A DNA stretch of 64,000 nt from Clostridiales bacterium VE202-21 (lineage in GTDB: Bacteria > Bacillota > Clostridia > Lachnospirales > Lachnospiraceae). The stretch's first letter is position 1; each line of letters opens with the position of its first letter. Below the pieces are notes generated by a model. It saw only the letters and a list, made by a program, of their open reading frames with translations, did not search any database and was not told where the DNA came from. Below, one piece after another: positions 43,937-51,800 of this stretch. The DNA lies in NCBI GenBank assembly GCA_000509105.1, contig BAIF02000111.1:62001-126000 (forward strand), in the 5' to 3' direction. The position numbers and the translations under genes were made by a program.

Positions 43937-45337
43937 TTAAGACATCCACCGCCAGCCCGGCAGATATTTATTCTTCAGTGTCTGATTCGCCAGCTTGCCG
44001 AATCCAAGCGGATAACCGTCCACACATACGAGGTACCAGCCTTTCTCTTTTACAGCAGTCATATCCTCCACATCCAGGGTATCGCCCTTCAGATACTTAA
44101 TCACTCTGTCGTCCGCCAGCGGGAAATCGAGAATCTTTTGATACTCCTGCTTTTTCAGGCACATAGCCAGCGCCTGGCTGGGTTCAAACCTGTTCTTCTT
44201 CAGCTCTCCCAGAAGCAGTCCCGAACGCAGGAATCTGACGCCTCGCAGCTCTGGCAGCCCGTCCGGCATATAATAAAGCCTCTCCCCATGTATATCCAGC
44301 CGGGAAGGATCCAGCTCCCAGGATGTATCCTGCAGAAATTCCGCCAGTTCCTCCGGCAGCTTTCTGCCCTTTCCCTGCCCTGACATGCATTTCTGTCTAT
44401 TCCCATTCTCCTCAAGTTCAGGAGAATGTGCTTTTTTCAGCAGCGCAAGGTAATGCCCTTCCCCCTTCATCCTGTGCGGGAAAATCCGCACGGTTTCTGC
44501 AAGTCCCGGATTGCCTCCCTCTGTTACCTCCGGCATTCCCTGTACGAACCCGTCATAGGGTTCAATCGGGCAGACCGCAAATTCCGGATAATGAGAAATC
44601 AGATACTCTATCGTCTGCTCATTTTCCGAGGCATCGAATGTGCAGGTCGAGTACAGAAGCATCCCGCCCGGCTTGAGCATAGCAGCCGCCTGCGTGATAA
44701 TACTCCTCTGGAGCTTGGAAAAAAATTCGGGACCATGCTCCTCCCATGCCTTCACCATCTTTTTATCTTTGCGGAACATGCCTTCCCCTGAACAGGGGGC
44801 GTCAATCAGAATTTTATCAAAATACTCCGTAAAATATTCGGCCAGTTTTCCAGGTTCTTCGCTCAGCACCAGCATATTGCCGATCCCAAACAATTCCAAG
44901 TTCTTCAAAAGCCCTTTCGCCCTGGAATTGCTGATATCATTGGCGATCAGGACGCCATCTCCCTTCAGCTTAGCCCCCAGTTCCGTAGCCTTCCCGCCCG
45001 GCGCTGCACAGACATCCAGAACCCGTTCCCCCGGTTCCACCGGCAGGCGGCTGGCAGGCGTCATAGCGCTCGGCTCCTGCAGATAATACAGCCCGGCAAA
45101 GTAATAAGGATGTTTTGCTGGCTGTACCGTTTCTCCATCATAATAAAATCCGTTGGAAATCCACGGAATCGGTTCAAGCGGCCAGGGTGCAATGTTCATA
45201 AACTGTTCCACACTGATCTTATTTGTATTCACGCGCAGCCCATAGTGGCGCGGCTCATCAAAGCACTCCAGGTAGGCATCATATTCTTCTCCCAGAAGGC
45301 CTTTCATTTTCTCTTCAAATGCTTTCGGTAAGTTCAT
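43937..45337 (-). CDS. RsmF-like rRNA m5C methyltransferase
   Basis: The 466-residue protein is of the NOL1/NOP2/Sun family: SAM-binding VCAAPGGKATELG, motif IV DAPCSGEGMFRKD with one active Cys, and motif VI YSTCTFDASENEQ with the nucleophile Cys. The C-terminal part (about 310-466) matches the extra domains of RsmF/YebU-type enzymes (ELDPSRLDIHGERLYYMP, RFLRSGLLLGELKKNRFEPSQALA). It would make 5-methylcytidine in 16S rRNA or possibly other RNA. GTGGAGG precedes the ATG. Confidence 0.92.
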   Translation of the reverse strand: MNLPKAFEEKMKGLLGEEYDAYLECFDEPRHYGLRVNTNKISVEQFMNIAPWPLEPIPWISNGFYYDGETVQPAKHPYYFAGLYYLQEPSAMTPASRLPVEPGERVLDVCAAPGGKATELGAKLKGDGVLIANDISNSRAKGLLKNLELFGIGNMLVLSEEPGKLAEYFTEYFDKILIDAPCSGEGMFRKDKKMVKAWEEHGPEFFSKLQRSIITQAAAMLKPGGMLLYSTCTFDASENEQTIEYLISHYPEFAVCPIEPYDGFVQGMPEVTEGGNPGLAETVRIFPHRMKGEGHYLALLKKAHSPELEENGNRQKCMSGQGKGRKLPEELAEFLQDTSWELDPSRLDIHGERLYYMPDGLPELRGVRFLRSGLLLGELKKNRFEPSQALAMCLKKQEYQKILDFPLADDRVIKYLKGDTLDVEDMTAVKEKGWYLVCVDGYPLGFGKLANQTLKNKYLPGWRWMS

Positions 45338-45360
45338 ATCAAATCCTCCACATGAAACTG

Positions 45361-45366
45361 ATTATA
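45361..45366 (-). promoter_or_regulatory. Extended -10 promoter of the RsmF-like gene
   Basis: On the minus strand TGATATAAT gives a TGn-TATAAT extended -10, 24 nt upstream of the ATG; no good -35 is seen. Nothing else recognisable lies between it and hairpin A. Confidence 0.5.
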
Positions 45367-45436
45367 TCATAAATCCCACGGTAGGACTAGAGCTAAATGT
45401 GGGAATGGGGAGACACTTTTTGGGATGAGGGGGGAC

Positions 45437-45593
45437 GCAAATGACGAGGCGGGGACGGCTCATGGCGGGGCAATGTCTGCTGGTGAAATGTCCTGACACT
45501 TCGCTAAGAAGCTGTAGAAGAAAACGCTTGCTTTATGGACTTTTCACCAGCAGACATTGTCCCGCCATGAGCCGTCCCCGCCTCGTCATTTGC
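45437..45593. repeat. Giant hairpin A, 52-bp arms
   Basis: 45437-45488 and 45542-45593 are complementary over 52 bp with one mismatch; the core includes GACGAGGCGGGGACGGCTC. The 53-nt loop begins and ends with the further pair GTCC/GGAC. No protein coding is evident. A 12-nt word GCATCCAAACGG just after it (45599 region) recurs in hairpin D. The 45594-45723 spacer before hairpin B holds no gene. Confidence 0.9.
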
Positions 45594-45723
45594 TGTTGCA
45601 TCCAAACGGTAGGTAATGCGCATTCTCACGGAGGGATTACGCTGACGCAGGCAATTCCATCCGCCTCCCCCGTCTATTCTCCCAACCAGGTTACGTGCTT
45701 CTTTTCTTCCTCCGGATGTACCA

Positions 45724-46068
45724 GCCGGGCGTGGAATGGGATGGGGACGCACGGGGATGGGGCAGACGCAAGACGGCTCAAGGGGGTACCTGTCATTTCA
45801 AAAATGCTAAAACGGAACTTAGAAATTCTTGGAGGGAAGCAGCCGTGAAAATGGGGAGCTTCTGTGATTCCGAATCACAGAAGCTGCTGACCCAGCGCGA
45901 GAAATCATCAGGATTTCTAGTGATGTGTCAGCTGTGCCCCATTTTCATGGCTGCTTGCCTCCTAGAATTTCTTAGTCCCGTGTCCGCATTTTGAAATGAC
46001 AGGTACCCCCTTGAGCCGTCTTGCGTCTGCCCCATCCCCGTGCGTCCCCATCCCATTCCACGCCCGGC
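45724..46068. repeat. Giant nested hairpin B, 80-bp perfect arms
   Basis: 45724-45803 and 45989-46068 are perfect complements for 80 bp, starting GCCGGGCGTGGAATGGG. Inside, the pairing continues imperfectly: GGAGG(G/C)AAGCAGCC(G/A)TGAAAATGGGG on the left matches the right arm. At its heart lies a separate 29-nt palindrome (45857-45885), AGCTTCTGTGATTC, a single C, then its complement. The arms contain GGGGTACCTGTCATTTC, a word type seen in REP-like hairpins. It lies just past the end of the M23 peptidase gene. Confidence 0.9.
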
Positions 46069-46106
46069 GTCCCCCCCATCCGCACCCGGGGGCTAAAGCC
46101 CGTAAG

Positions 46107-46967
46107 CTAAGAATACTGTATTTTGTGGGGTTCGAGATAGCGCAGTACCCAGTACGGATTGACGCTGATTTCTTCGTCATTATGGAACAGATAGATTCCT
46201 ACATGCAGATGAACCGGAAAGTTTCCTGTTGTTCCTTCGGTTTTGCTGTAACCGGTGTCTCCCATGTAGCCCAGCAGGTCCCCGGCCTGTACGGTGTCCC
46301 CTTCTTCTATGTCTGCATAGGAATCCAGGTGGGCGTAGTAGAAATAGGCGCCGCCCGGGGCCACGATTCCAAGGCGCCATCCTCCTTGTTCCAGCCATCC
46401 TTTGTGGCGCACTACTCCGTCCGTCATGCTGACAACCGGATACAGGCCTCTCTCATTCTTGTCTGCCATGATGTCGGTTCCCTCATGACCGCGCTTGCCG
46501 CCGTAATTGCGCTCATACATCCAGGAATCTACAAAAGATACTCCAGCCTCCGTTTTACCGGTGGGCGCAGGTACTGGGAAATACTTGACGTCGTTCCAGA
46601 TTCCCCTGCACTGTGCGATGTATTCTTCCCAGCCCTGGCGGCCGGCCCATCGCTTTTTGAGTTCGGAGAACAGCTCCGGATCGGGGGTTTTCTTCAACGG
46701 GTCTGTCCCGAAATCTGTTTCCAGCCAATAAAGGCCCAGGTTTTCTCCCGGGTCTTTTGTATTCTGTATGTAGTTCAGCATCTCCTCATTGAGGGATTGC
46801 CTTCTGAAACCGTCTCCGGCAGCTGTATTTTCATTCAGCCGGGCGTAACCTCCCTGTATGAGAAGTTCATGGATGCCCACTGCCAGGAAAAACGCCAGAA
46901 GCAGATTCAGAAGGATATAGTTATGCAATCTTTTTCTTTTCAACTTTTCAGATGTTCCTCTGCACAC
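46107..46967 (-). CDS. M23-family metallopeptidase with membrane anchor
   Basis: The protein (286 residues from GTG 46967) has a basic N-terminus, one transmembrane helix (about residues 17-38), a helical middle and a C-terminal LytM/M23 domain with HEGTD (zinc His and Asp) and HLHVG (second zinc motif). It probably cuts peptidoglycan cross-bridges outside the membrane. A TTG at 46943 with AGAGGA upstream gives a tidier N-terminus (MKRKRLHNYIL) and could be the real start. Giant hairpin B lies 39 nt past the stop. Confidence 0.88.
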   Translation of the reverse strand: MCRGTSEKLKRKRLHNYILLNLLLAFFLAVGIHELLIQGGYARLNENTAAGDGFRRQSLNEEMLNYIQNTKDPGENLGLYWLETDFGTDPLKKTPDPELFSELKKRWAGRQGWEEYIAQCRGIWNDVKYFPVPAPTGKTEAGVSFVDSWMYERNYGGKRGHEGTDIMADKNERGLYPVVSMTDGVVRHKGWLEQGGWRLGIVAPGGAYFYYAHLDSYADIEEGDTVQAGDLLGYMGDTGYSKTEGTTGNFPVHLHVGIYLFHNDEEISVNPYWVLRYLEPHKIQYS

Positions 46968-47000
46968 GTAATCACTTTAATATATGAGCAGGAGAATGTC

Positions 47001-48443
47001 CTATTTGCATTCTTTCAGGATTTCTTTGATTATATTCCACATCCGCCAGGTTGAGGCAATGTCCAGCCGCTCGTGGACGGAATGGATATCAAACATTCTG
47101 GGGCCGAAGGATACACAGTCCAGTTCCGGCTTTTTCCCGGACAGCAGGCCGCATTCCAGTCCTGCATGTATGGTAGATATCTCCGGCTTTTTTCCGTAGA
47201 CCTTCTCGAATACCCCTGCCACGATCGGACGGATTCTGGAATCTTCTTTGTACATCCATGCAGGATAGGAACCGGTAATCTCGTAAGTGCCTCCCAGGAA
47301 TTCTGCCCAGCCTGTCAAAGCTTCCTTTAGTTCCTCCAATCTGGAAGAAACAGAACTTCGGATCAACAGGATAAAGGAGATCTGGCTCTCCCCGGTCTTC
47401 ACAACTCCCAGGTTGTCGGACGTCTCAACCAGGCCCTTTAAAGACCTGCTAAAACCGTACACTCCATTCTGGCAGTTGTTCAGGAAAAAGATGACCTTGT
47501 TTTTGTCCGCATCAGAAAAAACGGATTTCTCCTCATATTCGGTCTTAGTGACTGTGATATCAAGTCCTGGCTCATCTGCGCCGAATTCCTGCCTCCAGGT
47601 ATTCAGCATGTTCTCGATGATCAGTTCTGCTTTTACGCTATCCTGCACAACGATGGTGAATTTGCTGACAGAAGTGATGACGTTGTCCTTTGCACCGCCC
47701 TGAACCTCAACAAGGGCAATGTCCATATTCTGGTTCAGCCTGTTTAAAAGACGCCCGGCCAGTTTGTTGGCGTTGCCCCGCTGCTGGTCAATCTCCACGC
47801 CTGAGTGCCCGCCTTTCAACCCGTGGATCGTAACATCAAGGCAGCTGCCTGCAGCTTTTTTCCTGCCAACAGGCAGATTCAGGCGAAAGGTTAAGCCCCC
47901 TGCACAGCCTGCTATAATTGTATCTTCGTCCTCTGAATCCAGGTTCAGCAGCATCTTTCCTTTCAGCGGTGTAAGGTCAATCCCCTCCGCTCCGCCCATC
48001 CCCACTTCCTCATCCACCGTAAAGACGGCTTCCAGCGGAGGATGAGGGATGTCACTGCTGTCCAGCAGTGCAAGTGCGATAGCCACGGCAATTCCGTCGT
48101 CAGCCCCCAAGGTGGTATCCCGCGCCCTTACAAAACCATCCTCTACATAGAGATCCAGCGGGTCTTTTGTGAAATCATGCTCCGAATTCTCTGCTTTCTC
48201 ACATACCATATCCAGATGCCCCTGGATGATGACCGGTTCACTCTCCTCATAGCCTTTTGTTCCGGGCTTTTTGATGATGACATTATTCAATTCATCCTGA
48301 ATGGCCTCCAGCCCTCTCTCTGCCGCAAAGGTCATGCAGTAATCACTGACTGCTTTTGTATTGAAAGTTCCCCTCGGTATCCGGCTTATTTCCTCAAAAT
48401 AGTGAAACACTTCCACTGGTTCCAATTCATTTAATATCGGCAT
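47001..48443 (-). CDS. pepD: Aminoacyl-histidine dipeptidase PepD (M20 family)
   Basis: The 480-residue protein is a PepD-type M20 peptidase: IQGHLDMVCE (metal His and catalytic Asp), DDGIAVA for the bridging Asp, DEEVGMGGA for the general base and metal Glu, and HAGLECGLL near the end. It cleaves Xaa-His and related dipeptides in the cytoplasm. GGAAGGGGA precedes the ATG. It is divergent from ylbJ. Confidence 0.94.
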   Translation of the reverse strand: MPILNELEPVEVFHYFEEISRIPRGTFNTKAVSDYCMTFAAERGLEAIQDELNNVIIKKPGTKGYEESEPVIIQGHLDMVCEKAENSEHDFTKDPLDLYVEDGFVRARDTTLGADDGIAVAIALALLDSSDIPHPPLEAVFTVDEEVGMGGAEGIDLTPLKGKMLLNLDSEDEDTIIAGCAGGLTFRLNLPVGRKKAAGSCLDVTIHGLKGGHSGVEIDQQRGNANKLAGRLLNRLNQNMDIALVEVQGGAKDNVITSVSKFTIVVQDSVKAELIIENMLNTWRQEFGADEPGLDITVTKTEYEEKSVFSDADKNKVIFFLNNCQNGVYGFSRSLKGLVETSDNLGVVKTGESQISFILLIRSSVSSRLEELKEALTGWAEFLGGTYEITGSYPAWMYKEDSRIRPIVAGVFEKVYGKKPEISTIHAGLECGLLSGKKPELDCVSFGPRMFDIHSVHERLDIASTWRMWNIIKEILKECK

Positions 48444-48635
48444 TGTTATATTCCCCTTCCTATATGGCTGTTATGTTATAGCTGTTCCGTTCTGAACAGC
48501 TGGATTGTTCTCATTAGTATCGCAGTTCAAACGGTTCTGAACTGTTACCATTTTGTCACAGAGGGTATAAAAAATCAACCCGTTTCATATATCTTTAATA
48601 ACATTTATCTGGCTGATCTGCAAGGAGTAACTCTT

Positions 48636-49566
48636 ATGAAACATAACCTGGCCGGAATCGGGATTGTAATCCTTTTTGCTTTCATGCTTATATCTCCCAA
48701 GGCGGTTTTTAACGGAGCCAGTGAGGGGCTCCTTCTCTGGTTTCAAATCATTCTGCCGACCCTGTTTCCCTTTATCATCATCACCAACCTCCTGCTCTGC
48801 ACCGACAGTATCCATTACATATCCAGGGCATTCGGCAAGGTTCTGTGCCGCATATTTAAAGTATCTGAAAGCGGAAGCTTTGCTATTATTGTCGGTTTTC
48901 TCTGTGGATACCCCATGGGGGCGAAAGTAACCGCCGACCTGATTGCAACAGGCTATATCACAGAGGATGAAGGCCGTTATCTTCTGTCTTTCTGCAATAA
49001 TACCAGCCCCGTGTTTATCCTGAATTTCATCGTTTGGAAAACACTTGGCAGGGAAGAATATCTTCTCCCCTCACTTCTGATTCTTTTGGGCACGCCCATG
49101 CTGATGAGCATTCCCTTCAGAAGATTCTATCTGCACGGGCAAAAAAAACTTTCCCGCGATGAAAAAGACCGGCCAAAGCAAAACGGACTGGGGATTCCGC
49201 ATTGTTGATACCTGTATCATGGACAGTTTTGAAACCATTACAAAGGTCGGCGGATACATCATTCTCTTTTCCGTGATACTAGCTCTCGTACAGTCCGCAC
49301 CCTGGCAGCCGGCTCCAGTCCAGATGATACTGCCGGCACTGGAGGTCACGAATGGGATCGCCCTGATTGGGAAATCTACACTGCCTTTTACGATTCAGTA
49401 CCCTGCAATTCTGGCACTTACCTCCTTCGGCGGCATATGCGCCGCCGCACAGACACAGTGCATGATACAGAAGACCTCACTCTCCGTCGTCCCCTATACA
49501 TTAGAAAAGCTGGCCACCGCGGGGGTGGCCAGCCTGATTGCTGTTCTTTATTTACAGATCATCTAA
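48636..49566 (+). pseudogene. ylbJ: Sporulation membrane protein YlbJ, frameshifted
   Basis: The first frame (48636-49208) encodes helices of a nucleoside-recognition/Gate-type membrane protein (LISPKAVFNGASEGLLLWF, FLCGYPMGAKVTADLI, LLSFCNNTSPVFILNF) as in YlbJ. The rest (DWGFRIVDTCIMDSFETITKVGGYI through VASLIAVLYLQII) is in the next frame, ending at 49566. Removing one A from the run of eight (49141-49148) joins them into about 309 residues. YlbJ is needed for normal spore formation, so the break may be a sequence error, slippage site or real loss. AAGGAG precedes the ATG. Confidence 0.82.
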
Positions 49567-50142
49567 TCCATCCTGTGGAATATACTGGCTGTCATCGTCG
49601 ACAGGCACTTCCAGTTCAGCACGGTTGGTACGAACCACATCATAACACTCCTGAAGGGAATTGATCAGACCGTCATACTTGGTCGTATAGCTGTCCAGTG
49701 TATGCCCGATTATGCTCTCGGCGTTGGCCAGCAGATCATCCGTATACTGGATCGCACCGATGCGTATTGCATTGGCGTCCGCCGTTGCATTGTCAATAAT
49801 CTCCTGGGCCTGTGCGGTTGCCTGTGTTACAATCTCATTCGCCTGGGAGTAAGCCTGCTGCATGATCTCATGCTCGCTGACCAGCTCTGTTGTCTGTACC
49901 TGTGCTTCTTCTATCATAGCGTCCGCTTTCGCCTGGGCATCTGCCAGGATCGCATCGCGGTTGCTGATAATCTTTTGATATCTTTTAATCTCATCTGGTG
50001 TCTTCATTCTGAGTTCGCGCAATAACTCGTCCAGATGTTCCTTATTTACGATGATCTTTGTAGTGGACAATGGCTGGAACTTACAATCCCTGTCAATGTA
50101 CTCTTCGATCTCCTCAATAATCTGCTCAATGCGGCTGCTCAT
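49552..50142 (-). CDS. Coiled-coil protein of unknown function next to coaD
   Basis: The 196-residue protein is largely alpha-helical with long Ala/Gln/Glu-rich coiled coil (about residues 60-150), which makes it look like ATP-synthase B or V-type H subunits; no membrane helix or catalytic motif is present, so that label is not safe. The N-terminus (SSRIEQIIEEIEEYID) and acidic C-terminus (PVDDDSQYIPQDGL) are distinctive. It starts 2 nt after coaD, in the same operon. GGAGAG precedes the ATG. Confidence 0.75.
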   Translation of the reverse strand: MSSRIEQIIEEIEEYIDRDCKFQPLSTTKIIVNKEHLDELLRELRMKTPDEIKRYQKIISNRDAILADAQAKADAMIEEAQVQTTELVSEHEIMQQAYSQANEIVTQATAQAQEIIDNATADANAIRIGAIQYTDDLLANAESIIGHTLDSYTTKYDGLINSLQECYDVVRTNRAELEVPVDDDSQYIPQDGLDDL

Positions 50143-50144
50143 AG

Positions 50145-50636
50145 TTACACTCTCCTTTTAGCGTTCATCTTTTTCTCCAGCTCCGATGACACAGCTTCCG
50201 GCACAAATTGTGATACGTCTCCCCCAAAAGCTGCGATCTCTTTCACGGTAGTGGAACTCAGGTAAGAATATTCAATACTCGTCGTCAGGAACATCGTCTC
50301 GACGCTCGGTTCCAGCTTATGATTCGTCTGGGACATCTGCAACTCATATTCAAAATCGGTAATCGCACGTAAACCGCGGATTACGACATCTGCCCCCTGT
50401 TGTCTTGCAAAATCAATCAATAGTCCATTAAACAGGACAATTTTGACATTTGTCAAGTCTTTTGTTACTTCCTCTAACATTTTAACACGTTCTTCTGCAG
50501 AAAACAACGGCATTTTCGCATTATTATTCAGCACTCCGACAATTAATTCATCGACGATTTTACAGGATCTTTTGATAATATCCAAATGCCCGTATGTAAC
50601 AGGGTCAAAGCTCCCCGGGTAAATAGCTCTTAACAT
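50145..50636 (-). CDS. coaD: Phosphopantetheine adenylyltransferase
   Basis: The 163-residue protein has the nucleotidyltransferase motif YPGSFDPVTYGHLDII, the KMPLFSAEER segment, GADVIRGLR-like VVIRGLRAITDFEYE and YSYLSSTTVKEIAAFGGDVS. It makes dephospho-CoA from phosphopantetheine and ATP. The start overlaps the rsmD stop, as is common for this gene pair. Confidence 0.96.
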   Translation of the reverse strand: MLRAIYPGSFDPVTYGHLDIIKRSCKIVDELIVGVLNNNAKMPLFSAEERVKMLEEVTKDLTNVKIVLFNGLLIDFARQQGADVVIRGLRAITDFEYELQMSQTNHKLEPSVETMFLTTSIEYSYLSSTTVKEIAAFGGDVSQFVPEAVSSELEKKMNAKRRV

Positions 50637-51199
50637 ATTTCTTCCTTTCCGGCCTTTTCAATGAAGACATGTTTGTTCGTTTTATACATTTTCTCTTTCA
50701 ACATAGAAAACCCCAGTTCTTCAAGATAGGAAAAATCTGTTTCCCTTGAGGCCTCCACAATAATGACGGTATCCTCATACACCAGTTCGGATCCGGCGAG
50801 ATATTCCAGCACCCGTTTCTCCAGCTCCCTGTCATAAGGCGGATCCATATATATAAAGTCGAATACCTTGTCGCCTTCCAGCTGATAGAGCGCCGCCATT
50901 ACATCTCTTGTCAGCGTGAGCGCCTTTGACTCCAGCCTTGTATTTTTGAGGTTCTCCTTAATGCATGCCATTGCTTTTGGGTTATTCTCGACGAAAACAG
51001 CTTCCCTGGCCCCCCGGCTCAGAGCCTCGATGCCAATGCCTCCGCTTCCGCCGAACAAATCCAGAAATACGCTGTCATAGATGGTCGGCGCAATCATATT
51101 GAACAAAGTTTCTTTAATCCTGTCCGTCGTCGGCCGTGTATCCAGACCGTCCAATGTCTTTAATTGTATCCTTTTGGCACTTCCTGCAATCACTCTCAT
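50630..51199 (-). CDS. rsmD: 16S rRNA (guanine-N2)-methyltransferase RsmD
   Basis: The ATG at 51199 has GAGGG at good spacing and gives MRVIAGSAKR; the frame upstream is leader. The 189 residues contain RPTTDRIKETLFN, SAM-site FLDLFGGSGGIGIEALSRGA and the catalytic DPPYD. It methylates G966 of 16S rRNA. It is preceded by a leader of about 160 nt with strong predicted RNA structure. Confidence 0.94.
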   Translation of the reverse strand: MRVIAGSAKRIQLKTLDGLDTRPTTDRIKETLFNMIAPTIYDSVFLDLFGGSGGIGIEALSRGAREAVFVENNPKAMACIKENLKNTRLESKALTLTRDVMAALYQLEGDKVFDFIYMDPPYDRELEKRVLEYLAGSELVYEDTVIIVEASRETDFSYLEELGFSMLKEKMYKTNKHVFIEKAGKEEIC

Positions 51200-51229
51200 A
51201 AACAACACCCTCATTCTTCTGTAACAGTT

Positions 51230-51337
51230 CAGAAAAGCCTGAACGGTTACGCATCCAGCTATTAAACTGGCTTTGCGATGGGCTGGATGCCTTCATCGCA
51301 AGGTTTTCCTACGGTCTGTGCAATAAATGCGCAGACC
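51230..51337 (-). ncRNA. Predicted structured, pseudoknotted leader of rsmD-coaD
   Basis: In transcript order: hairpin GGTCTGCGC/GCACAGACC (51313-51337); stem S1 TTGCGATG with CATCGCAA (51294-51301 with 51273-51280); stem S2 GCATCCAGC with GCTGGATGC (51282-51290 with 51251-51259); hairpin GTAACCGTTCAG/CTGAACTGTTAC (51230-51258 region, one mismatch). S1 and S2 cross, so they form an H-type pseudoknot or are two exclusive states. There is no terminator T run. I cannot match it to a known RNA family from memory. Confidence 0.6.
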
Positions 51338-51372
51338 TGTATGAACTTTTAAAATCTTCTAACTATGCTGAA

Positions 51373-51415
51373 TTTTAGCAGAAAAAAGCACTTAGGTCAA
51401 TCCTAAGTGCTTTTT
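51373..51415 (-). promoter_or_regulatory. rsmD promoter nested in the SASP gene terminator
   Basis: Minus-strand TTGACC lies in the terminator loop (near 51397-51402) and TAAAAT follows 17 bp later (near 51374-51379). The terminator itself is AAAAAGCACTTAGG (51383-51396) pairing with CCTAAGTGCTTTTT (51402-51415), a 14-bp perfect stem. Confidence 0.65.
51383..51415 (-). terminator. Terminator of the small spore protein gene
   Basis: A 14-bp perfect stem with a 5-nt loop and T run on the minus strand, 15 nt after the SASP stop. It is symmetric and may work in both directions. Confidence 0.85.
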
Positions 51416-51429
51416 CTTACGAAATTTGC

Positions 51430-51636
51430 TTATTTACCAGCCATCTGTCTTTCCTGCTGTTCGATCATTTTCTTAACCATATAACCACCAACAGAACCAT
51501 TCTGCTTAGAAGTTAAATCTCCATTGTAACCGTCTGTAAGCGGTACTCCCAGCTCGCTGGCTACCTCATATTTGAATTTGTCCAGTGCACTTTTAGCCTC
51601 TGGTACGGCTGCTCGATTAGATGAACGACTTGCCAT
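51430..51636 (-). CDS. Alpha/beta-type small acid-soluble spore protein
   Basis: The 68-residue protein matches alpha/beta SASP: ALDKFKYEVASELGVPL with the GPR protease cleavage region KYEVASE, then LTSKQNGSVGGYMVKKMIE. These proteins coat and protect DNA in spores and feed amino acids to germination. AAGGAGG precedes the ATG. A TATACTA-like -10 near 51710 with a GTGTA-like -35 resembles a sigma-G promoter, but this is weak. Confidence 0.96.
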   Translation of the reverse strand: MASRSSNRAAVPEAKSALDKFKYEVASELGVPLTDGYNGDLTSKQNGSVGGYMVKKMIEQQERQMAGK

Positions 51637-51800
51637 GATAATTTCCTCCTTCTCGTAACTTCTGTTACTTTTTCAGATTTTTTTATAACACTGTTGTGTG
51701 TTACAACCATAGTATATGGAGGTTTTTATCTTTTACACTGGAAGTTCCTGCCTCCTTTAACGATTTTTGTAAATCAACTTAAAACAGCGGTTTTACGGGC

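Noticed and set aside
45437..46068. CRISPR array or insertion sequence
   Set aside because: There are no regularly spaced direct repeats and no transposase; the structure is of nested inverted repeats.
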